Assembly: GCA_003509545.1 (NCBI GenBank)
Contig: DOLC01000058.1
Coordinates: 1-37,680, forward strand
DNA length: 37,680 nt
Source of the DNA: Peptococcaceae bacterium
Lineage (GTDB): Bacteria > Bacillota > DSM-521 > Neomoorellales > Neomoorellaceae
Direction: 5' to 3'
Part shown: positions 1 to 8,260 of the stretch, one piece after another
How positions within the stretch are numbered: position 1 is the first letter of the stretch
Layout of the letters: every line of letters begins with the position of its first letter
The notes under the pieces: model-generated
Told to the model about the DNA's origin: nothing
Databases searched by the model: none
Seen by the model: the letters and a program-made list of their open reading frames with translations, nothing else
Program-made: the position numbers and the translations under genes

Positions 1-292
1 GGGGGAGCGAGGGCGGGGGCGGGGAAAGGAGGTCCGAGGCCGGCCTCTGAAGCAGGGATGCTGAACAGGCGGGGACCCCCGCCCGGGCCCGAGGCTGAGC
101 CGTAGGCTGATCCGCGAGGACCACTTAGCGAGCGAAAACAATGCCGGCCTGGAGGGAAGTTATTTTCGGGGTAGACGTTCATGCCGCCTGCCGCGGCACG
201 GGCAGAAGGATGAAAATGGCCAAAGGGTATTTTCGAGGTAACGCAGCATAAATTTGCAGGCCCGGACCGAGAAACAGGAGGAATCGGCGTAA
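1..292. other. Upstream stretch without a convincing gene
   Basis: This stretch is very G-rich at its left end. Frame 1 is open from the window edge to a TAG at 103-105, but the encoded residues are low-complexity Gly/Ala/Pro/Arg, so it could be the tail of an upstream gene or chance. A 36-codon ORF at 141-251 has no clear SD and no recognisable family. I see no tRNA, no terminator and no pilM/pilN end, although those genes normally precede pilO. Confidence 0.3.
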
Positions 293-1534
293 GTGCAGTG
301 GCCCCCATACCGTACCTTAAGCCTTAAGGAGAAGCGCCTGTTGATCGTCCTTCTAGTGGTGGCAGTTACGGTCTTTGCCTACCGCGTGGTATGGGCAAGG
401 CAATGGCCTTATTACCGGGAGCTCAAGGCCCAATTGGCGGACCACAAAACCCAATTGGCCGCGGCCCGTGAGGACGCAGGCCGCCTGGAAAGCTTGAGGG
501 AAGAGCTGTCCCGGCTGGAAGCCGAAATGGAGGAGTGGAAGGAGCAGGCCGTTATTGCTCTGGAAACCAGGGAGGATTTTTTGACGTCCCTTCAGCCGCA
601 GCAGGAGGGGTTGGAGATCTTGGCCTTGCACCCCCAGGAGCCTCAGGAGCGGGGGAGTCTCACGGTATACCCCTTTCAAGTGGTGGTGGTGGGAGCCTAC
701 CCGGAGGTCAAAGAATACCTCCGCCAGGTGGAGGGGCTGCCCGCTTTGACGACAATGCAGGAGCTAAAGATAGCCGCGAAGACGGGGAATTCGGGGTTGG
801 TGGAGGCCACCTTCGTCGTCGAGTTTTGTCCCCTGCCCGGCGGAGAAACAAGGGGCGGGTTGCCGGCCCTTTCGACCTCGGGCCGGGCGGACCTGTTCCG
901 GCCCCCCGCCGGAGCCCATGGCGGACCGGGTGAAGAGCCGGGCGATAGCCTGGCTCCGGCCGTGCAGACCTTACCCTCCTGCCAGGTCCAAGCCACTCTG
1001 CCGGTCCCGGCCGGAGACTGCGGTGACGCGGGAGAAGCCGGGCCCGCCGCCCCTGAGTACTCCTTCCCTGCCCGGGGAACGGGCCGCCCGCGGGCCGGGG
1101 CGCCGTGGCTGGAAGGGATGAAGGTGCTGCGCAATGTAGGTCCCTTTTATTATCCCGCGGACCGCAGGATCGCCATAGGGGGACGGGAGTTCGACCACGG
1201 GGTGGTGGCGGATTTAGAGGGGAAGGGCGCCAGGGCGGAAGCGGTGCTGGACCTGGGGGGCGGTTATGCCAAGCTCCGGGGTTTCCTAGGCGTGGAGGAC
1301 ACCACCATGAACACCCGCGGCAACTTTGTCCTCCGCATCAAGGGTGATGAACGGGAACTGTTCGCGAGTTCCCCCCTGGGGCCCGGCAGATATCCCCAGT
1401 ATGTAGAATTGAGCGTGGCGGGAGTTAATCGACTGGTCCTGCAAGTGGAGTGGGTGGAAGGACAGAACGGTGAATACGACCTCCTGCGCGCTGCCCTGGC
1501 CAACATAATTTTTGTGACCCCGGAGGAGGAATGA
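293..1534 (+). CDS. PilO-like type IV pilus assembly protein with C-terminal NPCBM-like domain
   Basis: The 413-residue product starts at GTG 293 behind an SD (ACAGGAGGA) ending about 11 bases upstream. Residues 15-35 form one membrane segment. Residues about 36-85 are a charged coiled coil, followed to about 185 by an alpha/beta domain, which is the PilO layout; PilO is an inner-membrane alignment-complex protein of type IV pilus and type II secretion machines. Residues about 186-275 are a Gly/Pro/Ala-rich linker. Residues about 276-413 look like an NPCBM (putative carbohydrate-binding) domain: a GGREFDHGVVA segment, an LDLGGGYAKLRGFLGVED segment and a final beta-rich stretch. PilO normally ends after the first part (about 200 residues), so the second half is an addition. 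No other pilus gene is visible. The PilO call is moderately sure and the NPCBM call good. Confidence 0.68.
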   Translation: MQWPPYRTLSLKEKRLLIVLLVVAVTVFAYRVVWARQWPYYRELKAQLADHKTQLAAAREDAGRLESLREELSRLEAEMEEWKEQAVIALETREDFLTSLQPQQEGLEILALHPQEPQERGSLTVYPFQVVVVGAYPEVKEYLRQVEGLPALTTMQELKIAAKTGNSGLVEATFVVEFCPLPGGETRGGLPALSTSGRADLFRPPAGAHGGPGEEPGDSLAPAVQTLPSCQVQATLPVPAGDCGDAGEAGPAAPEYSFPARGTGRPRAGAPWLEGMKVLRNVGPFYYPADRRIAIGGREFDHGVVADLEGKGARAEAVLDLGGGYAKLRGFLGVEDTTMNTRGNFVLRIKGDERELFASSPLGPGRYPQYVELSVAGVNRLVLQVEWVEGQNGEYDLLRAALANIIFVTPEEE

Positions 1535-1620
1535 TTGATCCGTTCCCGAATTATACCGGAGACTACTTTTGAATACCCTAATTCTATATAAAGGTTTTCG
1601 GAGAAGTAAGGGGTGGAGTC

Positions 1621-3024
1621 ATGTTACTCGCGCCGGAAGACCTAAAAGCCGTTTTAGAGGTCGCCCTGGAGGGGGGCGGGGATTTTGCCGAGATCTTTTT
1701 GGAGCGGCGCCGGACTACAGGGATCACCTGTGAGGACAACAAGATCGAACGGGTGCACTCGGGCCTGGACCAGGGCGCCGGTATCCGGGTGATACGGGGG
1801 GAAAACACCGTCTACGGCTACACCAATGAAATCACCAGGGAGAGCCTGCTGGAGACGGCCCGGGAAGTAGGAAAGGCGGTGGGCGGCCGGGGGACCAAGC
1901 CGCAGATCCGGTGGCAGCAGCCCGAGCCCCAGTGGGATTTCCGGGTCAAGAAACGTCCCGATGGGGTACCGGTGGAAGAAAAGGTGGCTTTGGTGCGGCG
2001 GGCCAACGAAGCGGCCCGGGCCGTGGACGAACGCATAGTACAGGTTAGCGTAGCCTATGGCGATGTTATCCAGGAAGTAACCATTGCCAACAGCGAGGGC
2101 GTGCTGGTGGAGGACGAGCGCATCCGCTGCCGTTTTATGGTCAACGCCGTGGCCAGCAACGGCAAAATAATCCAAACGGGTTATGAGTCCGCCGGCGGCC
2201 TTATGGGGCTTGAGCTTTTTGAAGAAAACGATCCCGCCGAGCTCGCAAAAAAAGCCGCGGAGAGGGCAGTACGCATGCTGGAGGCCAGGCCTGCTCCCGC
2301 CGGTAGGATGACGGTGGTAATGGCCGGCGAGGCCGGGGGTACCATGATCCATGAAGCGTGCGGTCACGGGCTGGAGGCCGACCTGGTCCAGAAGCAGCTT
2401 TCGGTGTACGCCGGCAAAAAAGGCCAACAGGTGGCCTCGCCCCTTATTACCGTCATCGATGACGCCACCATCCCGGGCAAATACGGCTCCTTCCGGTTCG
2501 ACGATGAAGGCCGGCCCGGCCAGAGGACGGTGCTCATTAAGGACGGGATATTGCAGGATTATATGTACGATTACCTCACCGCCCGCAAAGAAGGACGCTC
2601 CTCCACGGGCAACGGCCGGCGGGAATCTTACAAGGACCGGCCTATTCCCCGGATGACCAATACCTTCATCGCCCCGGGCCGCGACGATCCCCAGGCCATA
2701 ATAAGGGAAACTCCCAAAGGGCTTCTTGTGAAACGCATGGGCGGGGGCCAGGTCAACACCACCAACGGAGATTTCGTATTCGATGTGGCCGAGGGCTATC
2801 TCATCGAAAACGGGCAGGTCGGGCCGGCGGTAAGGGGGGCCACCCTTACGGGCAACGGACCGGAAGTGTTGAAGATGGTGGACCGGGTAGGTAGCGACCT
2901 GGGCTTCAGCCTGGGGACGTGCGGTAAGGACGGCCAGGGGGTGCCCGTGGGAGACGCGCAGCCCACGATTCGCATTCCTGAAATGGTGGTGGGGGGTATC
3001 CTGGAGGAGGAAGGAGAAAACTGA
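1621..3024 (+). CDS. tldD: TldD metalloprotease subunit
   Basis: This 467-residue TldD/PmbA-family protein starts at ATG 1621 after a GGGGTGGAG SD. TldD with TldE forms a heterodimeric metalloprotease that degrades unfolded peptides and, in several bacteria, matures peptide natural products or helps degrade toxin-antitoxin antitoxins. The metal site is visible as HEACGH, with His244, Glu245 and His249 in an HExxxH arrangement, inside a GTMIHEACGHGLEAD segment. A later segment around residues 320-345 (YLTARKEGRSSTGNGRR) is also typical. The stop overlaps the start of pmbA by one base, so the two are translationally coupled. The length is normal for the family. Confidence 0.95.
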   Translation: MLLAPEDLKAVLEVALEGGGDFAEIFLERRRTTGITCEDNKIERVHSGLDQGAGIRVIRGENTVYGYTNEITRESLLETAREVGKAVGGRGTKPQIRWQQPEPQWDFRVKKRPDGVPVEEKVALVRRANEAARAVDERIVQVSVAYGDVIQEVTIANSEGVLVEDERIRCRFMVNAVASNGKIIQTGYESAGGLMGLELFEENDPAELAKKAAERAVRMLEARPAPAGRMTVVMAGEAGGTMIHEACGHGLEADLVQKQLSVYAGKKGQQVASPLITVIDDATIPGKYGSFRFDDEGRPGQRTVLIKDGILQDYMYDYLTARKEGRSSTGNGRRESYKDRPIPRMTNTFIAPGRDDPQAIIRETPKGLLVKRMGGGQVNTTNGDFVFDVAEGYLIENGQVGPAVRGATLTGNGPEVLKMVDRVGSDLGFSLGTCGKDGQGVPVGDAQPTIRIPEMVVGGILEEEGEN

Positions 3025-4376
3025 TGGATTATCGGCTTGCGGCCGAGAAGTACCTGGCCCTGGCCCGGGAAGTAGTGGAAAAGGCTGCCAGGGGCGGGGC
3101 GGAAGCGGAGGCCTATATAATCGCAGGTGAGGATCTCAACATCGAAATAAGGGAGCAAGAGGTGGAAGCCCTTACTACGGCCCGGGAGAGGGGTTTGGGT
3201 CTGAGGGTGATAGGGAACGGCCGGGTGGGCTTTGCCTATACCACGGATTTCAGCGCCGGCGCCCTGGAGGAAACGGTAGAACAGGCCCGGGCCAATGCCG
3301 CCAGGGCCACTCCCGACGAGCACAATTGCCTGCCCCTTCCCGCGGATTATCCCCACCTCGATCTCTTCGACCCGCAGATCGAGGATACGCCTTTGAAGGA
3401 TAAGATCGAGCTGGCCAAAGAGATAGAGCGCCAGGCGCGCAGCGCCGACGGACGCGTGAAAATCACGGAAAGCTGCTCTTACAGCGACAGCCGCTACGTG
3501 GTGGCCGTAGCCAATTCCCGGGGCGTAGCTGCCACCTATTACGGAGCCAATTGCGGAGCCAGCATTTTTGTGGTGGCGGTGGAAGGGGAGGAAAGCCAGA
3601 CGGGCTTCGGGCTGGCCTACAGCCTTAAGATCGCCGACCTCGATCCCGCCCGGATCGGTAGGGAGGGTGCCTCGCGGGCCGTGCGCTTGCTGGGCGCCAA
3701 AAGGATACCCACCCAGCGGGCTCCGGTAATCTTCGATCCCTATGTTACGGTGAATTTTCTAGGGGTCCTGGCCCCCGCCCTGGCCGCTGATGCAGTGCAG
3801 AAGGGCAAATCCCTCTTCCGCGGTAAGGTAGGGGAAAGGGTGGCCTCGGCCGTGGTCCATATCATCGACGACGGCCGCCGGGCAGGGGGGCTGGCTTCGG
3901 CCCCCTTTGACGGAGAGGGAGTTCCCACCCAGAGGACGATCCTGGTGGAAGGCGGTGTGTTGCGGGGCTTTCTCCATAACACCTACACGGCGGCCAGGGA
4001 GGGTGTGTCCTCTACCGGCAATGGGTCCCGCGGGTCTTTTAAAGCCACCCCCGAGGTGGGGACCACTAACCTCTACCTGGAGGCCGGGGACCGGAAGCCG
4101 GAGGAATTGGTCCGGGAAGTGTCCCGCGGTCTGTACGTCACCGATGTGCTGGGCATGCATACCGCCAATCCCATCTCCGGCGATTTTTCCGTCGGCGTTA
4201 TGGGGCTGTGGATTGAGAACGGCGAGTTTGCCGGTCCCGTAAGGGGGGTGGCCATAGCCGGCAACATAATCGGGCTCCTCCAATCCATTGAGGCGGTGGG
4301 ATCCGATCTCACCTTCTTCGGAGCCACCGGGGCCCCCAGCATCCGCATTGCCGGTATGAGCATCAGCGGCAGTTAG
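3024..4376 (+). CDS. pmbA: TldE/PmbA subunit
   Basis: This 450-residue protein is the partner of TldD. It begins at ATG 3024, overlapping the tldD stop by one base (TGATG), with the SD GGAGG inside the end of tldD. It shares the family fold: an N-terminal DUF-like domain with GLGLRVIGNGRVGFAYTTD at about 62-80 and a C-terminal beta-rich domain with TAREGVSSTGNGSRGSFK at about 322-340. It lacks the HExxxH motif, as expected for the non-catalytic TldE. The stop codon abuts the partial repeat copy at 4377, which separates this operon from aroQ. Confidence 0.94.
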   Translation: MDYRLAAEKYLALAREVVEKAARGGAEAEAYIIAGEDLNIEIREQEVEALTTARERGLGLRVIGNGRVGFAYTTDFSAGALEETVEQARANAARATPDEHNCLPLPADYPHLDLFDPQIEDTPLKDKIELAKEIERQARSADGRVKITESCSYSDSRYVVAVANSRGVAATYYGANCGASIFVVAVEGEESQTGFGLAYSLKIADLDPARIGREGASRAVRLLGAKRIPTQRAPVIFDPYVTVNFLGVLAPALAADAVQKGKSLFRGKVGERVASAVVHIIDDGRRAGGLASAPFDGEGVPTQRTILVEGGVLRGFLHNTYTAAREGVSSTGNGSRGSFKATPEVGTTNLYLEAGDRKPEELVREVSRGLYVTDVLGMHTANPISGDFSVGVMGLWIENGEFAGPVRGVAIAGNIIGLLQSIEAVGSDLTFFGATGAPSIRIAGMSISGS

Positions 4377-4444
4377 CCGGCCCGCGAGGGAGGCCTTTGC
4401 GAGCGAAAGCCAAGCAGGCAAAGATAAAAACGGGGACAACTCAG
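4377..4444 (+). repeat. Partial copy (right end) of the dispersed inverted-repeat element
   Basis: Immediately after the pmbA stop codon comes GCCCGCGAGGGAGGCCTTTG, then GCGAGCGAAAGCCAAGCAGG, and finally ACGGGGACAACTCAG. The first part matches the right arm of the complete element at 12573-12834 almost base for base, and the last part matches its right terminus. The left arm and the loop are missing, so this is a half element. It lies between pmbA and the putative aroQ promoter, which starts 6 bases after its end. Confidence 0.75.
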
Positions 4445-4449
4445 AGCTC

Positions 4450-4478
4450 TTGGGCCTACTCAAACCGCCGTATATATG
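4450..4478 (+). promoter_or_regulatory. Putative sigma-A promoter of aroQ
   Basis: TTGGGC at 4450-4455 and TATATG at 4473-4478 are 17 bases apart. The neighbouring TATATA at 4471-4476 is an alternative -10 with a shorter spacer. It lies 15 bases upstream of the chosen aroQ start and just downstream of the partial repeat. Confidence 0.4.
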
Positions 4479-4492
4479 GTAAAATCCTTGTC

Positions 4493-4948
4493 ATGAAGAT
4501 CCTGGTTATCCACGGTCCCAATATGAACCTCCTGGGTACGCGGGAGCCGCAGGTTTACGGCCATACGACCCTGTACGAAATCAACGCCTTGTTGAAGGAT
4601 ATGGCCGAAGAGGCCGGGGCGGAGATAGAGTTTTTCCAATCCAACCATGAAGGGGCCATAATCGACCGGCTGCAGCAGGCCCGAGGGACGGTGGATGCCG
4701 CGGTTATAAACCCCGGGGCCCTGGGCCACTACAGTATAGCCCTGCGCGACGCCCTGGCGGCCGTCGATTACCCGGTAGTGGAGGTCCACTTGTCCAATAT
4801 TTACCGCCGGGAGGGTTTCCGGCGGCGTACGGTGACCGCCGAAGTGGTTAAGGGGCAGATTACCGGCTTCGGGCCCTTGAGCTACCGCCTGGGGTTGCTC
4901 GCGGCTTTGGAACTGGCTCGAGAGAGGAAAAGGGAGATGGACCTTTGA
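4493..4948 (+). CDS. aroQ: Type II 3-dehydroquinate dehydratase
   Basis: This 151-residue enzyme dehydrates 3-dehydroquinate to 3-dehydroshikimate, step 3 of the shikimate pathway. I chose ATG 4493 because the protein then begins MKILVIHGPNMNLLGTREP, the normal N-terminus of the family. The open frame extends further upstream, but only through the repeat and the promoter. Visible signatures are NLLGTREPQVYG (catalytic Tyr of the flexible lid), NPGALGHYSIALRDAL (catalytic His) and VEVHLSNIYRREGFR (substrate-binding loop). Its 3' end overlaps the TTG start of the next gene by four bases. The pair aroQ-M24 peptidase-efp is a common order in Firmicutes. Confidence 0.95.
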   Translation: MKILVIHGPNMNLLGTREPQVYGHTTLYEINALLKDMAEEAGAEIEFFQSNHEGAIIDRLQQARGTVDAAVINPGALGHYSIALRDALAAVDYPVVEVHLSNIYRREGFRRRTVTAEVVKGQITGFGPLSYRLGLLAALELARERKREMDL

Positions 4949-6021
4949 GACGCCTGGAGCGGCTGCGGTTGGCCTTGGAGCAGGAGAACATACCGGCCCT
5001 CTTGGTGACCGGTCCGGCCAACCGCCTCTACCTGAGCGGGTTCACGGGTGAGAGCGGTTATCTCCTCGTGACCCGCAGCGGAAGATGGCTCCTCACCGAC
5101 GGCCGTTTTGTGGAGCAGGCTCGGGAGGAAGCACCGGCCTTTGAGATCGTCCGGGTCGGCCGGGATCCGTGGAAGGCCCTGGGCGAAGCGGTGGCCCGGG
5201 CCGGTGTCGACGAGGTCTACGTAGAAGAAGAACACCTGACGGTGGCCGCTTACCGCCGCCTCAAGGAAGCCGTCGGAGCCTGGCCCCGCAGGGTGGTTTT
5301 GAAGCGGGCCCGAGGCGTGGTGGAAAAGTTGCGCCTCACCAAGGAAGGGGCGGAAATAGAAGTCCTCCGGCAGGCCATATCCATAGCCGACCGGGCCTTT
5401 GACCACATCCTCCCTTACCTCAGGCCGGGAGTCAGGGAAAGGGATATCGCCCTGGAGCTGGAATACTTCATGCGGCGGGAGGGAGCCGGCGGGGCCGCCT
5501 TTCCCACCATCGTGGCCAGCGGCCCGCGGTCAGCCTTACCCCACGGGGTGGCCGGAGAACGCCGCTTGGCCCCGGGCGACCTGGTGGTTCTCGATTTCGG
5601 CGCCGTCTGCGGGGGTTACCATTCGGATTTAACCCGGACGGTGGCCCTCGGCCCGGTCACTCCCGAGCAGCGCCGGGTATACGATAAAGTCAGAACGGCC
5701 CAGAGCCTGGCCCTGGAGGGGCTTAGGGCCGGGGTGCCGGGGCGGGAAGTGGATGCCCGCGCTAGGTCTTACCTGGAGGAGGCGGGTTTCAAGGAAAATT
5801 TTTCCCACGGTCTGGGACACGGAGTGGGCCTGGAGGTCCACGAAGGCCCGAGTCTGAGTCCCGGCGCGGAAGAACCCCTGGAAGCGGGTATGGTGGTGAC
5901 GGTGGAGCCGGGCGTATACATAGCCGGTTGGGGCGGGGTGCGAATCGAGGACGTAGCCCTGGTGGCTCCGGAAGGTTGCCGGGTGTTGTCCCAAGCCACC
6001 AGGGAATTTTTGGTATTGTAG
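4945..6021 (+). CDS. M24-family Xaa-Pro aminopeptidase/dipeptidase
   Basis: The 358-residue product has a creatinase-like N-terminal domain (about 1-125) and a pita-bread M24 metallopeptidase domain (about 130-358). It probably cleaves Xaa-Pro peptides in the cytoplasm with two metal ions. All five ligands can be seen in order: Asp in VVLDFGAVCGG, Asp in HSDLTRTVALG, His in SHGLGHGVGLE, Glu in VTVEPGVY and Glu in GVRIEDVAL. TTG 4945 overlaps the aroQ stop. It sits directly upstream of efp, like yqhT in Bacillus, so this is probably the YqhT orthologue. I cannot tell PepP-type from PepQ-type specificity. Confidence 0.92.
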   Translation: MRRLERLRLALEQENIPALLVTGPANRLYLSGFTGESGYLLVTRSGRWLLTDGRFVEQAREEAPAFEIVRVGRDPWKALGEAVARAGVDEVYVEEEHLTVAAYRRLKEAVGAWPRRVVLKRARGVVEKLRLTKEGAEIEVLRQAISIADRAFDHILPYLRPGVRERDIALELEYFMRREGAGGAAFPTIVASGPRSALPHGVAGERRLAPGDLVVLDFGAVCGGYHSDLTRTVALGPVTPEQRRVYDKVRTAQSLALEGLRAGVPGREVDARARSYLEEAGFKENFSHGLGHGVGLEVHEGPSLSPGAEEPLEAGMVVTVEPGVYIAGWGGVRIEDVALVAPEGCRVLSQATREFLVL

Positions 6022-6035
6022 GAGGTTGGACAGGC

Positions 6036-6593
6036 TTGATTTCCACCAACGATTTCCGTACCGGTTTGACTATTGAGGTGGACGGTGAAGTCTATACGGT
6101 TCTCGAGTTCATGCATGTGAAGCCGGGTAAAGGTGCGGCCTTCGTCCGTACCAAGCTTAAAAACCGCCGGACCGGTGCCGTAATCGAACGTACCTTCCGG
6201 GCGGGCGAAAAGGTTAACCGTGCCCATGTAGAGCGCCGCAAGATGCAGTATTTGTACAACGACGGCGATACCTACTACTTTATGGATACCGAGACCTTTG
6301 AACAGTTTTCCCTGCCCCGGGAACAGCTGGACGAGACCTCCAAGTACTTAAAAGACGATATGGTCATCGACGTACTCTTCTATCAGGGTGAAACCATAGG
6401 TATCGAATTGCCCAACTTTGTGGAGCTCAAGGTAGTGGAGACCGAGCCCGGGATAAAGGGCGATACCGCCTCGGGCGGCTCTAAGACGGCGGTGGTAGAG
6501 ACGGGAGCGGTAGTTCAGGTCCCCCTCTTTGTGGAGGTGGGCGATGTGATAAAGATCGATACGCGGACGGGAGCATATATTGAAAGGGTCTAG
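6036..6593 (+). CDS. efp: Elongation factor P
   Basis: This 185-residue protein relieves ribosomes stalled at polyproline by binding near the peptidyl-transferase centre. I chose TTG 6036 because an AGGAGGT SD lies at 6020-6026 and the product begins MISTNDFRTGLTIEVDGEVY, the usual EF-P start. A longer frame into the peptidase gene is not credible. The KOW-like domain I carries the tip loop VKPGKGAAFVR with Lys32 at the position modified in many species. Domains II and III follow (PNFVELKV at about 129-136; AVVQVPLFVEVGDVIKIDTRTG near the end). No modification enzyme gene lies nearby. Confidence 0.96.
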   Translation: MISTNDFRTGLTIEVDGEVYTVLEFMHVKPGKGAAFVRTKLKNRRTGAVIERTFRAGEKVNRAHVERRKMQYLYNDGDTYYFMDTETFEQFSLPREQLDETSKYLKDDMVIDVLFYQGETIGIELPNFVELKVVETEPGIKGDTASGGSKTAVVETGAVVQVPLFVEVGDVIKIDTRTGAYIERV

Positions 6594-6636
6594 GGAAAGG
6601 TAAATTAATAAATAATTGAGAAAGGGGTGCCCTAAA

Positions 6637-7095
6637 GTGAAGGATTTGCGCACACGTGTGGCCTACCTTCAGGGACTGGTAGCCGGGCTCCAACTGGAAG
6701 ACAGCAAAGAAGGCCGGGTGCTGAAAGAAATTATATCCCTGCTGGAAGACGTGGCAGAGGCCATCCACCACCTCCACGAGGACTACGAAGAACTGGAAGA
6801 GTACCTGGAGGATATTGACGAAGACCTCTACGATCTGGAAAAGGAAGCCTACGCCGACGACCTAGAAGATGAAGAAGAAGATGAAAGAGAGGAAGACGAG
6901 GAAGGCGATTATGTAGAGGTGGAATGTCCCCAGTGCCACGAAATCGTCTGCTTCGATGCCGATGTCGTGGATGACGACGAGGTAGTGGAAGTTACTTGCC
7001 CTAATTGTAATGCCGTCGTGTTCGTAAACGAGGAGGACAGAGAAGGGCCTGCTGACCAGGAAAAGGGTGAGCAGAGTGACACCGAAGATATTTAA
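6637..7095 (+). CDS. CD1247-type N-terminal domain protein with zinc ribbon
   Basis: This 152-residue protein is of unknown function and conserved in Clostridia next to efp. GTG 6637 fits an AAAGGGG SD; TTG 6616 would add seven residues and has a poorer site. Residues 1-75 (KDLRTRVAYLQGLVAGLQL and the following helices) match the small helical domain annotated as CD1247 N-terminal domain. Residues about 55-100 are extremely acidic (many Glu/Asp) and probably disordered or coiled. Residues about 100-135 contain CPQC and CPNC, a single zinc ribbon. The tail is again acidic. It is the last gene before a strong terminator. The role is unknown; the ribbon suggests contact with RNA polymerase, nucleic acid or protein. 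Confidence 0.8.
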   Translation: MKDLRTRVAYLQGLVAGLQLEDSKEGRVLKEIISLLEDVAEAIHHLHEDYEELEEYLEDIDEDLYDLEKEAYADDLEDEEEDEREEDEEGDYVEVECPQCHEIVCFDADVVDDDEVVEVTCPNCNAVVFVNEEDREGPADQEKGEQSDTEDI

Positions 7096-7115
7096 GCCGT
7101 AGCCCGTTTGAGGCG

Positions 7116-7149
7116 CCCCGGTCCCTGCGGACCGGGGTTTATTTTTTTT
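7116..7149 (+). terminator. Rho-independent terminator after the efp operon
   Basis: A 9-bp perfect stem pairs CCCCGGTCC (7116-7124) with GGACCGGGG (7129-7137) around a CTGC loop. It is followed by a T-rich tail (TTTATTTTTTTT, 7138-7149). It isolates the aroQ-efp operon from spoIIIA. Confidence 0.93.
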
Positions 7150-7201
7150 GCATAAAATTGCCATGGGGGTAATAAGCATTATTGCAGGGAGGTAGGAAGA
7201 T

Positions 7202-8260
7202 TTGACTGTGCGCCGACCCCTGGGGACCGACAATCCCCGCGCCCCTGACGGGGTGGCAGAAGTCCTCGGTATTTTGCCCCCTCACCTTAAAGAGATCCTC
7301 TTTAAGCTGCCCCGGGATTTGCAGGACGGCCTGGAAGAAATCCGGCTGCGCATAAACCGGTCCCTTCATGTGCGTTGGGTGGGCGGGGAAGGCTGGATCG
7401 ACGCCCGGGGAAACCCCACAGCTGCGGCGGATGAAGCTTATCAGGTGAAGCCCCAGGACCTCCGGCATGCGGTACAAGCCTTGACGGATAATTCCCTGTA
7501 TGCTTGGGAAAACGAGTTGCGCTCCGGGTATGTGACGATCAAAGGCGGGCACCGCGTGGGCCTGGCGGGCGAGGCGGTGGTGGAAAGGGGCGAGGTGCGC
7601 ACCCTTAAGAACATCGGCGCCTTGAATATCCGGCTCGCCCGCAGCGTCGTAGGGTGTTCGAGGCCTCTGTTGCCGTACGTTATAAGGGAGGACGGCCGCC
7701 CCTATCACATTTTGGTTCTGTCTGCGCCCCGCTGCGGCAAGACCACCCTCCTCCGCGACCTGGTCCGCTCCTTCAGCAGCGGCGTGCCCGAGCTGGGCAT
7801 TCCGGGTCTCAATGTCGGCGTAGTGGACGAGCGATCGGAAATAGCCGGCTGCTATCAAGGAATACCCCAACTCGAAGTGGGCCCCCGCACCGATGTTCTG
7901 GACCGGTGCCCCAAGGTGAGCGGCCTGTTGATGCTGGTGCGCTCCATGGGACCGGACGTCGTGGTCACCGATGAGGTGGGCCGGCCCGCCGAATTGGAGG
8001 CCCTTCAGGAGGTCCTCCACAGCGGAGTCACCCTCCTGGCCAGCGTACATGCTTCTTCCCTCGATGAACTGAAGGGGAGGCCGGGCTGGGCCCCCCTTCT
8101 GGCTCAGGGGATCTGGGAGCGCCTGATCATCCTGGGCCGCAGCCTGGGTCCCGGGACCGTGGAAGCCGTCCTCGAAGGAAAGGATGGCCGGCCCGTCTTA
8201 GTGGGCCCCATAAGGCCGGCTCCTACGACGGTTACCTTTGGGGGGAAAAAGGTGTGTTGA
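7202..8260 (+). CDS. spoIIIAA: Stage III sporulation protein AA (AAA+ ATPase)
   Basis: This 352-residue secretion-type ATPase is thought to power the SpoIIIA-SpoIIQ channel in the mother cell. TTG 7202 follows a GGGAGGT SD. The P-loop is SAPRCGKTTLLRD at about 177-189, with Ser where the family usually has Gly at the first position, and the Walker B region is VVVTDEVGRPAEL at about 256-268. It is the first gene of the spoIIIA operon, and its end overlaps spoIIIAB by seven bases. The 52 bases between the preceding terminator and this gene must hold the promoter. A GCATAAA at 7150-7156 resembles a sigma-E -35, but I find no good matching -10. Confidence 0.95.
   Translation: MTVRRPLGTDNPRAPDGVAEVLGILPPHLKEILFKLPRDLQDGLEEIRLRINRSLHVRWVGGEGWIDARGNPTAAADEAYQVKPQDLRHAVQALTDNSLYAWENELRSGYVTIKGGHRVGLAGEAVVERGEVRTLKNIGALNIRLARSVVGCSRPLLPYVIREDGRPYHILVLSAPRCGKTTLLRDLVRSFSSGVPELGIPGLNVGVVDERSEIAGCYQGIPQLEVGPRTDVLDRCPKVSGLLMLVRSMGPDVVVTDEVGRPAELEALQEVLHSGVTLLASVHASSLDELKGRPGWAPLLAQGIWERLIILGRSLGPGTVEAVLEGKDGRPVLVGPIRPAPTTVTFGGKKVC

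Noticed and set aside
141..251. 36-codon ORF before pilO as a pilM remnant
   Set aside because: A short GVDV motif is too little to claim homology, and the ORF has no clear SD.
1569..1592. Promoter-like TTGAAT and TATAAA before tldD
   Set aside because: The spacing is only 12 bases and no other -35 fits, so I do not list it as a promoter.
1654..2427. A 257-codon minus-strand frame opposite tldD
   Set aside because: It is a shadow of the high-GC tldD gene; it has no domain and no SD, while tldD is unmistakable.
4397..4492. Longer aroQ starting upstream in frame
   Set aside because: The extension translates the repeat and the promoter region, and ATG 4493 gives the normal AroQ N-terminus.
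5928..6035. Longer efp with an N-terminal extension
   Set aside because: The extension is the preceding peptidase gene out of frame. The SD and family start support TTG 6036.
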